Source: Symbiodinium natans (lineage: Eukaryota; Sar; Dinophyceae; Suessiales; Symbiodiniaceae). From it: a stretch of 40,000 bases of DNA. Both the position numbers and the translations under genes were made by a program. The notes under the pieces are model-generated. The model made no database searches, was not told the origin of the DNA, and saw only the letters and a program-made list of their open reading frames with translations. The stretch is from NCBI GenBank assembly GCA_905221605.1, contig CAJNDS010002190.1:235001-275000 (forward strand), written 5' to 3'. Positions 29,940 through 39,733 of this stretch are shown here, piece by piece. Within the stretch, counting starts at the first letter, position 1. Each line of letters starts with the position of its first letter.

Positions 29940-30130
29940 CGTTGGGGGCGCAGGGTTTAGGTGTCAGGCTTTCACGCAAACTGCAAGATCCTGCGCGCCT
30001 CGACCACCAAGGCGGTTGTCGAATCATCTTCGGCGCCCTCGGAAAACCTCGCATAGAATGGAGCCTGCGCGGAGCACGTCTCAGCCCCCTTAGTCCCAAA
30101 AAAAACGCGAAACCCTGTGAGAGTCCCTGA
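29940..30130 (+). CDS. Exon-like segment, function unknown
   Basis: A plus frame reads LQDPARLDHQGGCRIIFGAL then GKPRIEWSLRGARLSPLSPK. The other plus frame and the minus strand are also open here, so coding strand and frame are uncertain. Confidence 0.3.
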
Positions 30131-30458
30131 AACTACCCTAAACCCGCAACCCTCAGAGGCCCCATGATTTAAGCATTTACAAGAAGGGGGGTCGCGTACA
30201 TTTTGGGGTCGAGGGCTTAGGGCCTATAGGGTCCTTATTATAGGATGCTCGGGAAACCACCTGCGCTGCCTAAAGGGGCGACAGCGACCCTCCAAAGAGG
30301 CCCTGTTGCACGTGGGAGCTTGAGGCTTCAGGGCCCTAAACCCTAAACCCTAAACCCTAAACCCTAAACCCTAGACCCTAAACCCTAAACCCTAAACCCT
30401 AAACCGGGCTCAGGGCTCAGGGCTCAGGTCTTAGAGGAAGTTCCGGGTGTATTCTGGA

Positions 30459-30571
30459 GCCCTAAAGGGTCCATGTACCTAATGATTATCTACTTGGGCC
30501 CTAAAAGTCCATATATAAAAAGTACTTCAAGGCCCAAGCATTCCCTATTTACGTACATGGACCCTTAGGGG
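30459..30571. mobile_element. Family I element
   Basis: CCCTAAAGGGTCCATGTACC and GTACATGGACCCTTAGGG are near-perfect inverted ends; a second pair, TTGGGCCC and GGCCCAAG, lies inside. Confidence 0.7.
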
Positions 30572-30812
30572 GGTTTAGGTGGGGGGGAGGGGGGGGGGGG
30601 GGGGTATGAAGTTTAGGGCGCAGGGCTTAAGGTTTCGTTTCCGACGATGGGGGGGGGGGGGGGGCTTGGGATGTTTAGGAAGTTCTGGGCTTCGCCCCTA
30701 AACCCTAAACCCTAAGCCTCAAGGCTAGGGTTCCAGGAGGCTTCGGGTTTAGGGTGGGTTTAGGGTTTTGGTTTGGGGTTTAGGGTTTAGGGTTTAGGGT
30801 TTGGTTTAGGGA

Positions 30813-30890
30813 CGAACCCATAACAAGGACCTTACCAGGGACAGCCCAAAATGCGCCGTAAAGACGGAGCCGTACAGGGACCGTAAACAA
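30813..30890 (+). CDS. Possible terminal exon, function unknown
   Basis: RTHNKDLTRDSPKCAVKTEP then YRDRKQ and TAA, after plus-oriented telomeric repeats. A segment at 30969-31031 reads MRVLLAARGFTHLAGPWRGC. The minus strand is also open. Confidence 0.3.
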
Positions 30891-31032
30891 TAAGGCCTAC
30901 CAACCAAAGGGACCCTAAACCCTAAACCCCAAACCCTAAACCCTAAACCCCAAACCCTAAACCCTAAACCATGCGAGTTCTGCTGGCAGCTAGAGGGTTT
31001 ACGCACCTTGCGGGGCCTTGGAGGGGATGTTG

Positions 31033-31200
31033 GTTTAGGGTTTAGGGTTTAGGGTTTAGGGTTTAGGGTTTAGGGTTTAGGGTTTAGGGTTTAGGGTTTA
31101 GGGTTTAGGGTTTAGGGTTTAGGCTTTAGGCTTTAGGGTTTAGGGTTTAGGGTTTAGGGTTTAGGATTAGGGTTTAGGGTTTAGGGTTTAGGGTTTAGGG
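31033..31200 (+). repeat. (TTTAGGG)n array
   Basis: About 23 units with CTTTAGG variants in the middle. Confidence 0.9.
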
Positions 31201-31962
31201 GGGCAGACAAACCCTAGATATAAAACCCTTACAACCCTAAAACCCTCAAATAAACCCCACCAGTGTAGACCTTGTAGGAAGAATATTGGTCGGTAGTTGT
31301 GGCGAATCTTCTCAAAGTCTCGATCTTGCAAGGGAGGGGGGGGGGGGGTATCGAGAAAAGTGGGGCCGTTAGGGGAGTGTTGACAGGTTGTGGGATGCTA
31401 GGCGGTATCGGGTTTAGGGCTTAAGTTGGGGTTGTTAGGGTTGGGGGTTTCAGGTTTAGGGCTTAGATTGAAGGGTTTTTCCATGATGCTCCATTCGCCT
31501 GACCGGTGTGGTTGGGCGCCTGGCATGCGGGCCTAAAGCCTACACCCCAAAACCCTAATTAGTTTGGGGATCAGGGGTTGAAGGAGTTCAGCCTTCAGGG
31601 CTTTGGGGTTCTAGGGTTTAGGGTCTTAGGGTTTAGGGTTCCTAAACCCGTGCCCATTTTTGGGGCGCCCAACTCCAACGCCCGAAGCCCTGTAAACTGC
31701 AAATCCTGCAGGGCCCCAAAGCTCCCACAAACCCAAGGTGGCCGAAATCCTGTGAAGCCCAAGAAACCTAAGCCCACAAGCTTGTGAACCCCATAACCCT
31801 ATATAGAAGCCCCCATGTGACCTTGTCTAAACCCTATGTTGAGATATTACAACCCTGCACGCCCCATAAGCCCTGCGCAACAAGACCTGCGCAACCCATG
31901 AGAAATAACAGACGCCCTAAATGCGCTGCTAGCCTATAGCTTAAACATTTGCTTTATCTAAA

Positions 31963-32278
31963 CTAGACCCAAGAGCAGCCTAGGAATAAACAGGGTTTAG
32001 GGTTTAGGGTTTAGGGTTTAGGGTTTAGGGTTTGGGGTTTGGGGTTTGGGGTTTAGGGTGTAGGGCTAGACCCAAGGGTACCCTAGGAATACAAAGGGTG
32101 CCCTTGTTGGTTTACAGGGGGGTGGTGGGAACCTCAACCCTACAAAAAGGGAACACAGGCCTACCCTGGCCCTAAACCCTAAACCCCCCTAAACCCCAGG
32201 CCTACCCTAGCCCTAAACCCTAAACCCTAAACCCTAAACCCTAAACCCTAAAAGAAGGGAATAAGGGCTGGATCCTAG
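31963..32278. mobile_element. Family B element carrying two telomeric insertions
   Basis: The left end (CTAGACCCAAG...CCTAGGAATA) is present at 31963-31995 and again at 32066-32099, with a TTTAGGG/TTTGGGG array between. Near the right end CAGGCCTACCCT occurs at 32157 and 32197, separated and followed by CCCTAAA repeats. The terminus GGGCTGGATCCTAG follows. Confidence 0.6.
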
Positions 32279-32344
32279 TAAACCCACCCGTGTCACATGT
32301 CACTCACGCCGGGCCATCCTTGCTAAGACTTAAGAGGGAACAAA

Positions 32345-32424
32345 GCCCTAAACCCTAAACCCTAAACCCTAAACCCTAAACCCTAAACCCTAAACCCTAA
32401 ACCCTAAACCCTAAACCCTAAGCA
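32345..32424 (-). repeat. (CCCTAAA)n array
   Basis: About 11 perfect units. Confidence 0.9.
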
Positions 32425-32504
32425 CCGCGCCTTGGGCGCCATCGCCAGTTCACGCATCCTGGGGGTGCAAGGCTTAGGGCTTTCGGGCTTGGGGTGTTGG
32501 AGGT

Positions 32505-32535
32505 CTGGGACGTTCCCCTTATACTAACAGTCTTC
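32505..32535. mobile_element. Family D end fragment
   Basis: TGGGACGTTCCCCTTATACT then AACAGTC; it is cut off by a TTTAGGG array starting at about 32543. Confidence 0.5.
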
Positions 32536-32612
32536 TCATACTAGGGTTTAGGGTTTAGGGTTTAGGGTTTAAGGTTTTCGGCTTTAGGGTTTAGGGTTTG
32601 GGGTTTGGGGTT

Positions 32613-32641
32613 TGGGGGGGGGGGGGGGGGGGGGGGGGGGG
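32613..32641. repeat. Poly-G tract
   Basis: About 28 Gs directly after TTTGGGG units. Other homopolymer G/C runs: 1386-1423, 4771-4789, 7561-7579, 8199-8219, 19142-19160, 29268-29284. Confidence 0.9.
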
Positions 32642-32779
32642 TACCTTGAATATACCCCAAATAATCGAATCCTTACTGTTGGAACCCCCAAAAGGGTACC
32701 CCTGACTTTCGGAACCCCCGGGCACTCTCAATATACCCCAAAATAAGATACCCCTTGTTATAGGAACCCCCAAGGGGTA
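32641..32779. repeat. Two imperfect tandem units of about 65 bp related to family F
   Basis: AATATACCCCAAA...GGAACCCCCAA...GGGTAC occurs twice (32641-32699 and 32711-32779) with CTTTCGGAACCCCC between. It directly follows a 28-base poly-G tract. Confidence 0.5.
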
Positions 32780-32919
32780 CATGCCCCCCCCTCCCCCCCC
32801 AAAAAAAGAAAAACAAGCCAAGAGCACAAGATTGGCCTTCAAGCCACATAACAGAAATACTTTCAATATCCCAAAGGCCGACGCAGACCGTGCAGACGGT
32901 TGAGGGTTCAGGGTTACCT

Positions 32920-33050
32920 GCTTGGAGGTTCAGGGTACTTATCACCCCAATCATAACTCTACCTATGGGCCCCCAAGTCCCCTAAGTCCTATAAGTAGGT
33001 TAGAAGTAGGCTTCTAGTGGGGGTTATAAGTACCCATGAGCCTCCAAGTA
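32920..33050. mobile_element. Family C element
   Basis: Ends GCTTGGAGGTTCAGGGTACT and GTACCCATGAGCCTCCAAGT; the interior is GC-richer than in other copies. Confidence 0.7.
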
Positions 33051-33348
33051 GGGTTACTTGAGAGTGGCGGATGTCGAGCTTTGGGGTCTAGGAGAACCCT
33101 CCTCATGGGTGAGGGTTTAGGCTGTAGGGTTTGGGGTTTAGGGTTTAGGGTTTCGGGTTTCGGGTTTAGGGTTCACAGGGTTCGTTGTACCCTTTAGGAT
33201 GATCCCAACTGAGCCTGAGCATTCCTGAAACCAGGGTCAGGAGACTAACTAATTACCCCTAATAATTGAACCCTGAATCCTGAACCCTAAACCCTAAACG
33301 GTCCATGGGTTGATGAGGTTTATGGGGTTGATCGTCTTCTTTATTAGG

Positions 33349-33405
33349 GGGTTTCCGAAAATAGGGGTACGTTTTTTGGGGGTCCCTTTAAGTGGATTCC
33401 ATTCG
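33349..33405. mobile_element. Partial family F element
   Basis: GGGGTTTCCGAAAATAGGGG followed by a GGGGGTCCCTTTAAG stretch. A minus-strand open segment to its right reads SGSGRDRDVQAVPLPANLLK and may be an exon. Confidence 0.5.
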
Positions 33406-33738
33406 ATTCGGGGTTTGGGAAATGCCCATTGTTGCAGCTTCAGAAGATTTGCGGGTAGGGGCACCGCTTGAACATCTCGGTCCCTTCCACTGCCGCTCAA
33501 TGTCATGAGACTGTCAGAGACCCTGAACCCTGAAGAAAACCCTGAACCCTAAACCCCAAACGCCTAAACGTCAAACCCTGGACCCTAAGCCCTAAGCCAC
33601 AATCTCTTCGCAACCAATCGCGTCTGAGGGTCCCTTCGGCCGAGCTACTAAGCTACTAAAGATAAGACGGGCATCTGGAGCCAAAAGGCTGCGTGGAGCG
33701 GGCTGCAACGCAAGACTTCTTCTTAGGGTTGGGTGTTC

Positions 33739-33851
33739 TTGGAAGCCCAGTAACCATAGTACAAGAGGACACCATGTTTTTGGGGGTTGGTCATTTTATA
33801 TGGGAACCCATAGAACCAAAAAAAAGGTGTAAAGGGTACCACCGGGCACCA
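33739..33851. mobile_element. Family A element
   Basis: TTGGAAGCCCAGTAACCATA start, GGTTGGTCATTTTATATGGG core, AAAGGGTACCACCGGGCACC end. Left of it a plus-strand segment is open (KIRRASGAKRLRGAGCNARL). Confidence 0.65.
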
Positions 33852-35530
33852 CCGAGTGTCTAGGCCTTAAACGCTCAGAGCTTTGCAGGGTTTGCTGTTT
33901 TAGGGCCTTTAACGGCTGAAGGCAGCTCTTTCCAGCACCTGGACTCTCCCCCGCCCCCCCTAACCAACCCTAAACCCTAAACCCCAAACCCTAAACCCTA
34001 AACCCTGAACCCTAAACCCCAAACCCAAAACCCCAAACCCCAAACCCTAAAGCCAGACTGTCGGAGGGCGTTTTAAGCGCCAATCTGTAAAAAGTCCGAA
34101 AACAAGTAAGACTTCACAACGGGCAAAGTTGCTGTAGGTTTAGGGTTTAGATGATTTGGGTTTAGGAAATAGGGTCTCAAGGTACCCACTATGACGGGCA
34201 CTATAGCCACTGGACTGAAGAGGTAACTCGAAAAACTTCTTCGATAGCACGGACACGAGTAGTAGCAATAGTAGCAGCATTCATTGCTTGGCTGGGAGGG
34301 CAACTTCGATGATTTACATCATTGACAACAACGATGTCCTAGGCTTCCATCAGGGGTCTTGATAGACGTTAAACATCCACCCTGAACCCTACCCCTAAAT
34401 TTAGCAATTTGCTGCTGTTCCTTGACTGTCATGTAAGCCGGTTCCTTGCTTCATGCACCCGGAAACCTGAGGCGTTGGAGCTTGGGGGGTCTACACACTC
34501 ATTCCCACAAAAAGGATTTAGGGTTTCGGTTTTAGACCCTAAACCCTCAAAACGCCCTTCACAAGGAAATGTAGGCCCCTGACCCCCAGCCCCTACCGAC
34601 ACTATGAGCCCTAAGCCTTTCCTTGCACCTCCCGGGCTGGTAAGTCCAAATACTTGTCGCGAAGGGCCCGTATCATGAGGAACGAGCGCAACAAAGGGTT
34701 TAGGACTTTTGGCTAGGGCTTGGGGTTAAGGGTTTAGGGTAAGGAAGAGCCCTAAACCCTTAAAGTGCCCTTAACAAGGAATTGCAGGAGGGTTCATGGT
34801 TTAGGGTATGGAACAAGGGGGGTTCATGGTTCGGGGCTGTGGGCTTATTCGGCAGCAACAGCTTCTAAGTGGAAAAGGAGGGGACCCTTAATCGTATTCC
34901 CCCTATATAACCCCTGTTTCATACCTTGTAGTCCCTATGTACCTTAAGTAACCCCTAAATAGCCCAAAGAAGAACCTCTAGGGTCCCTTATAAGGGTCCC
35001 TCCGTTAGTTCGAACCTCCAGCCAACCGGATCCACTTCTGGTCTGCTAGAAGGAAGTCCAATGGGAATTCTTCCCAAGAAAAAACCGGAGTGGGTTTAGA
35101 GGTTTTGGAGCTTGGTGCTTCAGGTTAAGGACAAGCCCGGAAAGTGCAGCAAGCCGCGTAAACCCACGACTCTGAAACCCTACAAAGCCTCTAAGCCCCT
35201 TAGCCAGGTTTAGGGTTTAGGGTTTAAGGTTTAGGGTTTCCACCCCCGGTGAGGGTTTAGGGCTTGCGGTCTTGGATGCCCTATAAGTGACCCGGAGGCC
35301 GACTACCTAGCGTCCAGCTTCCGCCAAACCCTAAAGCTCCTAAACCCGAAACCCGAAACTCCAAACCCTAAACCCTAAACCCTCAAACTTTCGGAAGTAA
35401 ACCCCAAAGTCTAAACTCCCAAGCAGACAAGAATAGCAACTCTTCTAACCTAGGGGCCGCAACAATTTCAATGGGGTCTTGGGAGATTATGTTCCTATAT
35501 TTATAAAGGGATTGTAAGGGAATACTATTC

Positions 35531-35634
35531 GTCCTAAAACCTAAAACCTAAACCCTAAACCCTAAACCCTAAACCCTAAACCCTAAACCCTAAACCCTAA
35601 ACCCTAAACCCTAAACCCTAAACCCTAAACTAAG
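35531..35634 (-). repeat. (CCCTAAA)n array
   Basis: About 14 units, just downstream of the last EF-G exon found. Confidence 0.9.
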
Positions 35635-35670
35635 CTTATAGGGTTCAGGGTTTAGGCCAGGCCCCCAAGC

Positions 35671-38600
35671 GTGAATCGCGTCCTCTGGGATGTCCTCGCT
35701 CTCCAAGAAGATCTGCCGTACTAGGGTTTAGGGTTTAGGGTTTAGGATTTAGGGTTTAGGGTTTGGGGTTTGGGGTTTGGGGTTTGGGGTTTGGGGTTTA
35801 AGGTTTGGGGTTTGGGCTTCGACACCCGCCCTTCTAGAGAGGTTCTATGGAATTATGCTCCCTTTGTGGGGGTCCTAATATATTCCGGCGCGGTATAGAT
35901 ACAGATACAGATATATAAGTGCCCACAAAAGGACGCCCCGAAATGCCCGAAACCCTAAACCCGAAACCCTAAACCCGAAACCCTAAACCCCAAACCCTAA
36001 ACCCTAAACCCTAAACCGACCCTAAACCGACCCTAAAGATTCGGGCACCTCCGCAAACTCGTCGTCCACGTCTGCCAAGGTTTCGAGCAGGTTGGTGCGG
36101 TGCTCCGCTACCTGAAGACCCATTCCTAGACCCGGGCTTAAGGTTTAGGGTTTAGGGTTTAGAGTTTAGGGTTTTCGGGTCTAGGTTTAGGGAAAATGGG
36201 GCAACCTAGGAGTAAGAACGGGTGCCCTTTTTGGTTTCAAGGGGGTTATAAGGGAACCTAAACCCTAAGAAGAGAAGAAGGGCGCGTACTCTGGGTCCTT
36301 GGAGGGGTATGCTTTCAGCGAGATTGACCCGTGGAGTAGCAGTATGGTTAGGGTCTAGGTGTCTAGGTGCGACAACCCTAATCCCTGAATCCTAAACCCT
36401 AAACCCTAAACCCTAAACCCTGAAACCTAAACCCTAAACCCTGAAACCTAAACCCTAAACCCTAAACCCTAAACCCAAGACCCTAGACCCTAAACCTAAA
36501 CCCTAAACCTTGAATCTTGGGGCCTGAGGCCTAAACGCTACATGCGCGTGCGCGCGCGCCTTCTCTTTCATGTTTTCCGGAATCTCGGCAATGCGGCGGC
36601 CTGGGTCAGCCAAACACACGATTCTTCTAAAGGGTCCTGACGCCCACATGCTCAAGGGTTTAGGGTTAGGGTTCAGGGTTTAGGGTTTAGGGTTAGGGTT
36701 TAGGGTTTAGGGTTTAGGGTTTAGGGTTTAGGGTTTAGGGTTTAGGGTTTAGGGTTTAGGGTTTAGGGTTTAGGGTTTAGGGTTTAGGGTTAGGTTTAGG
36801 GTTTAGGGTTTAGGGTTTAGGGTTTAGGGTTTAGGGTTTAGGGTTTAGGGTTTAGGGTTTAGGGTTTAGGGTTTAGGGTTTAGGGTTTAGGGTTTGGGGT
36901 TTCGGTTTGGGGTTTAGGGTTTAGGGTTTAGGGTTTAGGGATTAGGAGAAGAGGGCAACCTTTGGGGAAGCCACGGTAGAATCCCTTGACTGAGGGCCGC
37001 AGCTGATGCCATCCTTGCCCTCGAAGTAGCTGGCCTGGTTTAGGGTTTAGGGTTTAGGGTTTAGGGTTTAGGGTTTAGGGTTTAGGGTTTAGGGTTTAGG
37101 GTTTAGGGTTTAGGGTTTAGGGTTTAGGGTTTAGGGTTTAGGGTTTAGGGTTTAGGGTTCAGGGTTCAGGGTTCAGGCTTTAGGGTTTAGGGTTTAGGGT
37201 CTAGGGTCAAGGGTTTAGGGTTTAGGGGTCTCTCCTAGGGTTTCGAGCTCAGAAATTAGGGTTGCGTTCGGGCTCAGATTCCCTGAGACCGTAAAAAAAT
37301 GAGGACTTAGGGTTTAGGGTTTAGGGTTTAGGGTTTAGGGTTTAGGTTTTAGGGTTTAGGGGTTTAGGGGTTTAGGGCTTGGTATCCCAGTAACCATAGG
37401 CTACTAAGGGCACCCTTTTTTGGTTGGCTACTTTGTAAGGGAACCCAGAAACCAAACAAAAAGGGTAAAGGGTACTACTGGGCTACCAAGATTCGCCAAC
37501 CGTACACTCTTTGAAGTCATGCCAAGGGATCTGTGAGCCCAAGCAAACTTCCTCTTCTCGGGAGTTTCAAAGCATGTCTAAGCCCTGAAACCTAAACCCT
37601 AAACCCTAAACCCTAAACCCTAAACCCTAAACCCTAAGCCCCCTTGAACCTTGAAGCCGTTCCGGGCGACTGCGTTCCTTGTATTTGGGGGCTTGGACCT
37701 TTATGAGGGGCTTAAGCTCTCGTGCAATTAGGGCAGGTGCTTGTGCGGCTTGGGCATATACTTAGAAGCTCTTTTGACTTAGTACGGTAAGGTCGCTTAG
37801 TATCCCCTAGAAACCCTACTAAGATCACCAAAACCCACCTTTCTAACCCTACTTGCTAAGTCAAAAGGGCTTCCAAGGAGGGAGGCAGAAAGGATGTCGA
37901 GCCGACGTACAAGAGCTCAGTGATCTTAATGGGCTGGCTGAGGAGCCTAGGCAGTTCGCCGGGCCCCAAACTCTGCGGGGGTGGTCCCTTAATATGGTTG
38001 GTCCCTTATATCCCGCCTTTAAAAGGTTCTGCCGTCTGGGCCCTTGGGTTCTATGGGGCATATCAGGGGCTTCTAGGGGTCTCCTGTTGAGGGCCCATAG
38101 TCGGGGACCATGTAGCTATCCTACGACATAGCCAGTAACCCTTTAGGGCTTGGAGGGCTCAGGACAACCCGGTGGGTCTGCCTTCTGCGTCACGAGGTCG
38201 CAAAGGCCTGGGCGGTGAGTGGAACCCCAAGTGCTCGTGATAGAAACCCTGTCTTGGATCTTTTTTCAACCTCAAGCCCCACAATCTAAACGATTTCAAA
38301 TCGGTGTCGGGTTCAGGGTGGAGAGGTCCGAAAATCGGAGGGGCGGAGGGGGGGGATCCCAAGACTTGTTTTGTTTGCACGTCTCTTCAAAATAAAGCTG
38401 CTTGTAGTTTTAATGTACACTACCAAGCATCTAGTTAGCAGCTCGGCAGCCACTTCGCAATCAGGGTGCCAAGCCGGGGTCTACGCTTGCTGAGGAAGGG
38501 TCCCGGAGACCGAATCTTGACCCCAAACCCCTAGACCCCCCTAAACTCTACACCCCTCTACCCAGATGCATCCTCAGACCCAGCTGATGGACTTCCGCCT

Positions 38601-39042
38601 CGAATCTTGGGGGCCCAAGTAGCTTAGGGTTTTGCGGCTGAGGGTTTGGGGTTCTAAACCCTAAACCCTAAACCCTAAGGTTTAGGGTTTAGGAAAAACC
38701 AGCCTGTCAGACAAGGAGCTCCGCTGAACCCCAGAAAAATGCCCTCGTCCTAAACGCGCGTTTAGGATTTAGGGTTTAGTCATTAGGGTTTAGGGTTTAG
38801 GGTTCAGAGTTCAGGGTTTAGGGTTCTAATCGCCCTAAACGCGCCCTCAACCCTAAACCCTAAACCCTAAACCCTAAACCCTAAACCCTAAACCTTAAAC
38901 CCTAAACCCTAAACCCTAAACCCTAAACCCTAAACCCTAAACCCTAAACCCTAAACCCTAAACCCTAAACCCTACACTCAGGCTTGGCCTGTAAAGTTGT
39001 CTTCTTCGCCGATCGGCAGCTGGACCGGCTGGCAAGTCAGGC
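35671..39042 (-). CDS. Elongation factor G family GTPase, partial, in at least five exons
   Basis: Ordered minus-strand exons match conserved EF-G blocks. 39042-38989 reads QPVQLPIGEEDNFTG (G domain, after the NKxD region). 37034-36998 reads ASYFEGKDG. 36600-36560 reads RRIAEIPENMKEK. 36111-36049 reads VAEHRTNLLETLADVDDEFAE. 35712-35671 reads IFLESEDIPEDAIH. EF-G drives translocation on the ribosome with GTP; bacterial-type forms act in mitochondria or plastids. Junctions 36998/36600 (GC-AG), 36560/36111 (GC-AG) and 36049/35712 (GT-AG) keep frame. The exon ending 38989 is in phase 1 while 37034 starts in phase 0, so the short VIDLV-type piece between them was not found. The N-terminal P-loop and all later domains are missing from what I can read. 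Introns are dominated by telomeric arrays. Which organelle is unknown. Confidence 0.8.
36127..36302. mobile_element. Family B element split by a telomeric array
   Basis: CTAGACCCGGGC start, then TTTAGGG units, then CAACCTAGGAGTAAG, the CCTTTTTGGTTTCAAGGGGG core and ACTCTGGGTCCTTGG end. It lies just upstream of the EF-G exon at 36111-36049 on the minus strand. Confidence 0.6.
36657..36942 (+). repeat. Longest (TTTAGGG)n array in the window
   Basis: About 40 units. It lies inside the EF-G intron 36997-36601, so the array reads CCCTAAA on the coding strand. Confidence 0.9.
37038..37225 (+). repeat. (TTTAGGG)n array
   Basis: About 25 units, beginning four bases beyond the 37034 edge of the ASYFEGKDG exon. 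Confidence 0.9.
37379..37490 (-). mobile_element. Family A element
   Basis: Left end TTGGTATCCCAGTAACCATA, right end ACTACTGGGCTACCAAG. On the minus strand an open segment (37570-37491; RKFAWAHRSLGMTSKSVRLA) ends at its GT, consistent with use as an intron of the EF-G-side transcription unit or another gene. Confidence 0.65.
37490..37760 (-). CDS. Two exon-like segments inside the EF-G span
   Basis: Minus strand 37760-37645 reads AQAAQAPALIARELKPLIKV then QAPKYKERSRPERLQGS; 37570-37491 reads CFETPEKRKFAWAHRSLGMT then SKSVRLAN and meets a family A element at a GT. Neither resembles EF-G, so they may be a nested gene or chance open frames. Confidence 0.3.
37762..37876. mobile_element. Family H element with 19-bp inverted ends
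   Basis: AGAAGCTCTTTTGACTTAG and CTAAGTCAAAAGGGCTTCC pair with two mismatches. I saw only one copy in this window. Confidence 0.65.
37880..38840. other. Largest stretch with few telomeric repeats
   Basis: About 750 bp (37880-38630) nearly free of heptamer arrays. Open frames exist on both strands (minus 38380-38159: DTDLKSFRLWGLRLKKDPRQ) but none is recognisable. If the EF-G gene is intact this is intron. Confidence 0.5.
38846..38974 (-). repeat. (CCCTAAA)n array
   Basis: About 18 units, beside the PVQLPIG exon; a plus-oriented array (39052-39105) lies on the other side. Confidence 0.9.
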
Positions 39043-39365
39043 CTTCAGAGAGTTTAGGGTTTAGGGTTTAGGGTTTAGGGTTTAGGGTTTAGGGTTTAGG
39101 GTTTAGGGTTGAGGGTGTAGGGTGGAGGGTTGAGGGTTTCAGGCCTGTTTAGGGTTTATGATTTAGGGTTCAGGGCCCCGAAGAATCCGGCGAGTTTAGG
39201 GTGTTGCTCGAGTTGCCGGAACTCCCACAAGCTGCCCTAAACCATAAGCCCTAAACCCTCAACCTAAACCCTAAACCCTAAACCCTACTAGGAAAACCTC
39301 CATGCTTTAGGGTTTAGGGTTTGATCTAGCCGGAGCACAGCTGGCATCTACACTCCACAACCGCG

Positions 39366-39733
39366 TTTGCTCAATCCGTTTCCACTTCTCATGAAGGGGT
39401 GACGGATAAAAGTCAACCGTCCTAGCAAAGAGTTCGGCAGAGTATGCCGAGCCTTGAAGATTGCCACGGTGCAGTTGCTGTCCACTGACATCCCGCGACG
39501 TTGAGGGAAACGCTCGTACTCAAGACTAGTTGGAGGAGCAAATGTGCTTCTCTGCCCTTTTGAGATTGACTAAGAAACTTCGCAATCGCACAGTGGCCAC
39601 GATGATCGAATGCCTGCGTTATGTCCAACTTGCAGACTAGCAAGGGACGGCCCCACTCTCTTGCCAAGTTGATTGCTGTACTACCGTCGCCGCGCCATCT
39701 GCGACCTGTCTCTGCAACCGCAACAGCATAACC
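39366..39733 (-). pseudogene. Non-LTR retrotransposon reverse transcriptase fragment, frameshifted
   Basis: The minus strand encodes the fingers and palm of a LINE-type reverse transcriptase: GDGSTAINLAREWGRPLLVC, then motif A KLDITQAFDHRG with the first catalytic Asp, then LNVAGCQWTA. A one-base shift near 39475 moves into a second frame reading LHRGNLQGSAYSAELFARTV, the RG-QGS block before the palm, then EKWKRIEQTRLWS. The YADD motif C is not reached: the frame runs into telomeric repeat below 39340. It is therefore a broken fragment, lying upstream of the EF-G exons on the same strand, probably within an intron. Confidence 0.7.

Larger units (their letters stand above)
33520..35640. other. 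Mosaic region downstream of the EF-G exons
   Basis: Family A at 33739, CCCTAAA/CCCCAAA array at 33965-34055, possible plus exon end at 34255-34361 (GRATSMIYIIDNNDVLGFHQ), minus open segment at 34690-34610 (LRSFLMIRALRDKYLDLPAR). Further EF-G exons were expected here on the minus strand, but I could not recognise them. Confidence 0.5.

Noticed and set aside
32591-32954. Minus-strand frames crossing the poly-G tract
   Set aside because: They read element and homopolymer sequence; proline/glycine runs and FFFFWGG are artefacts.
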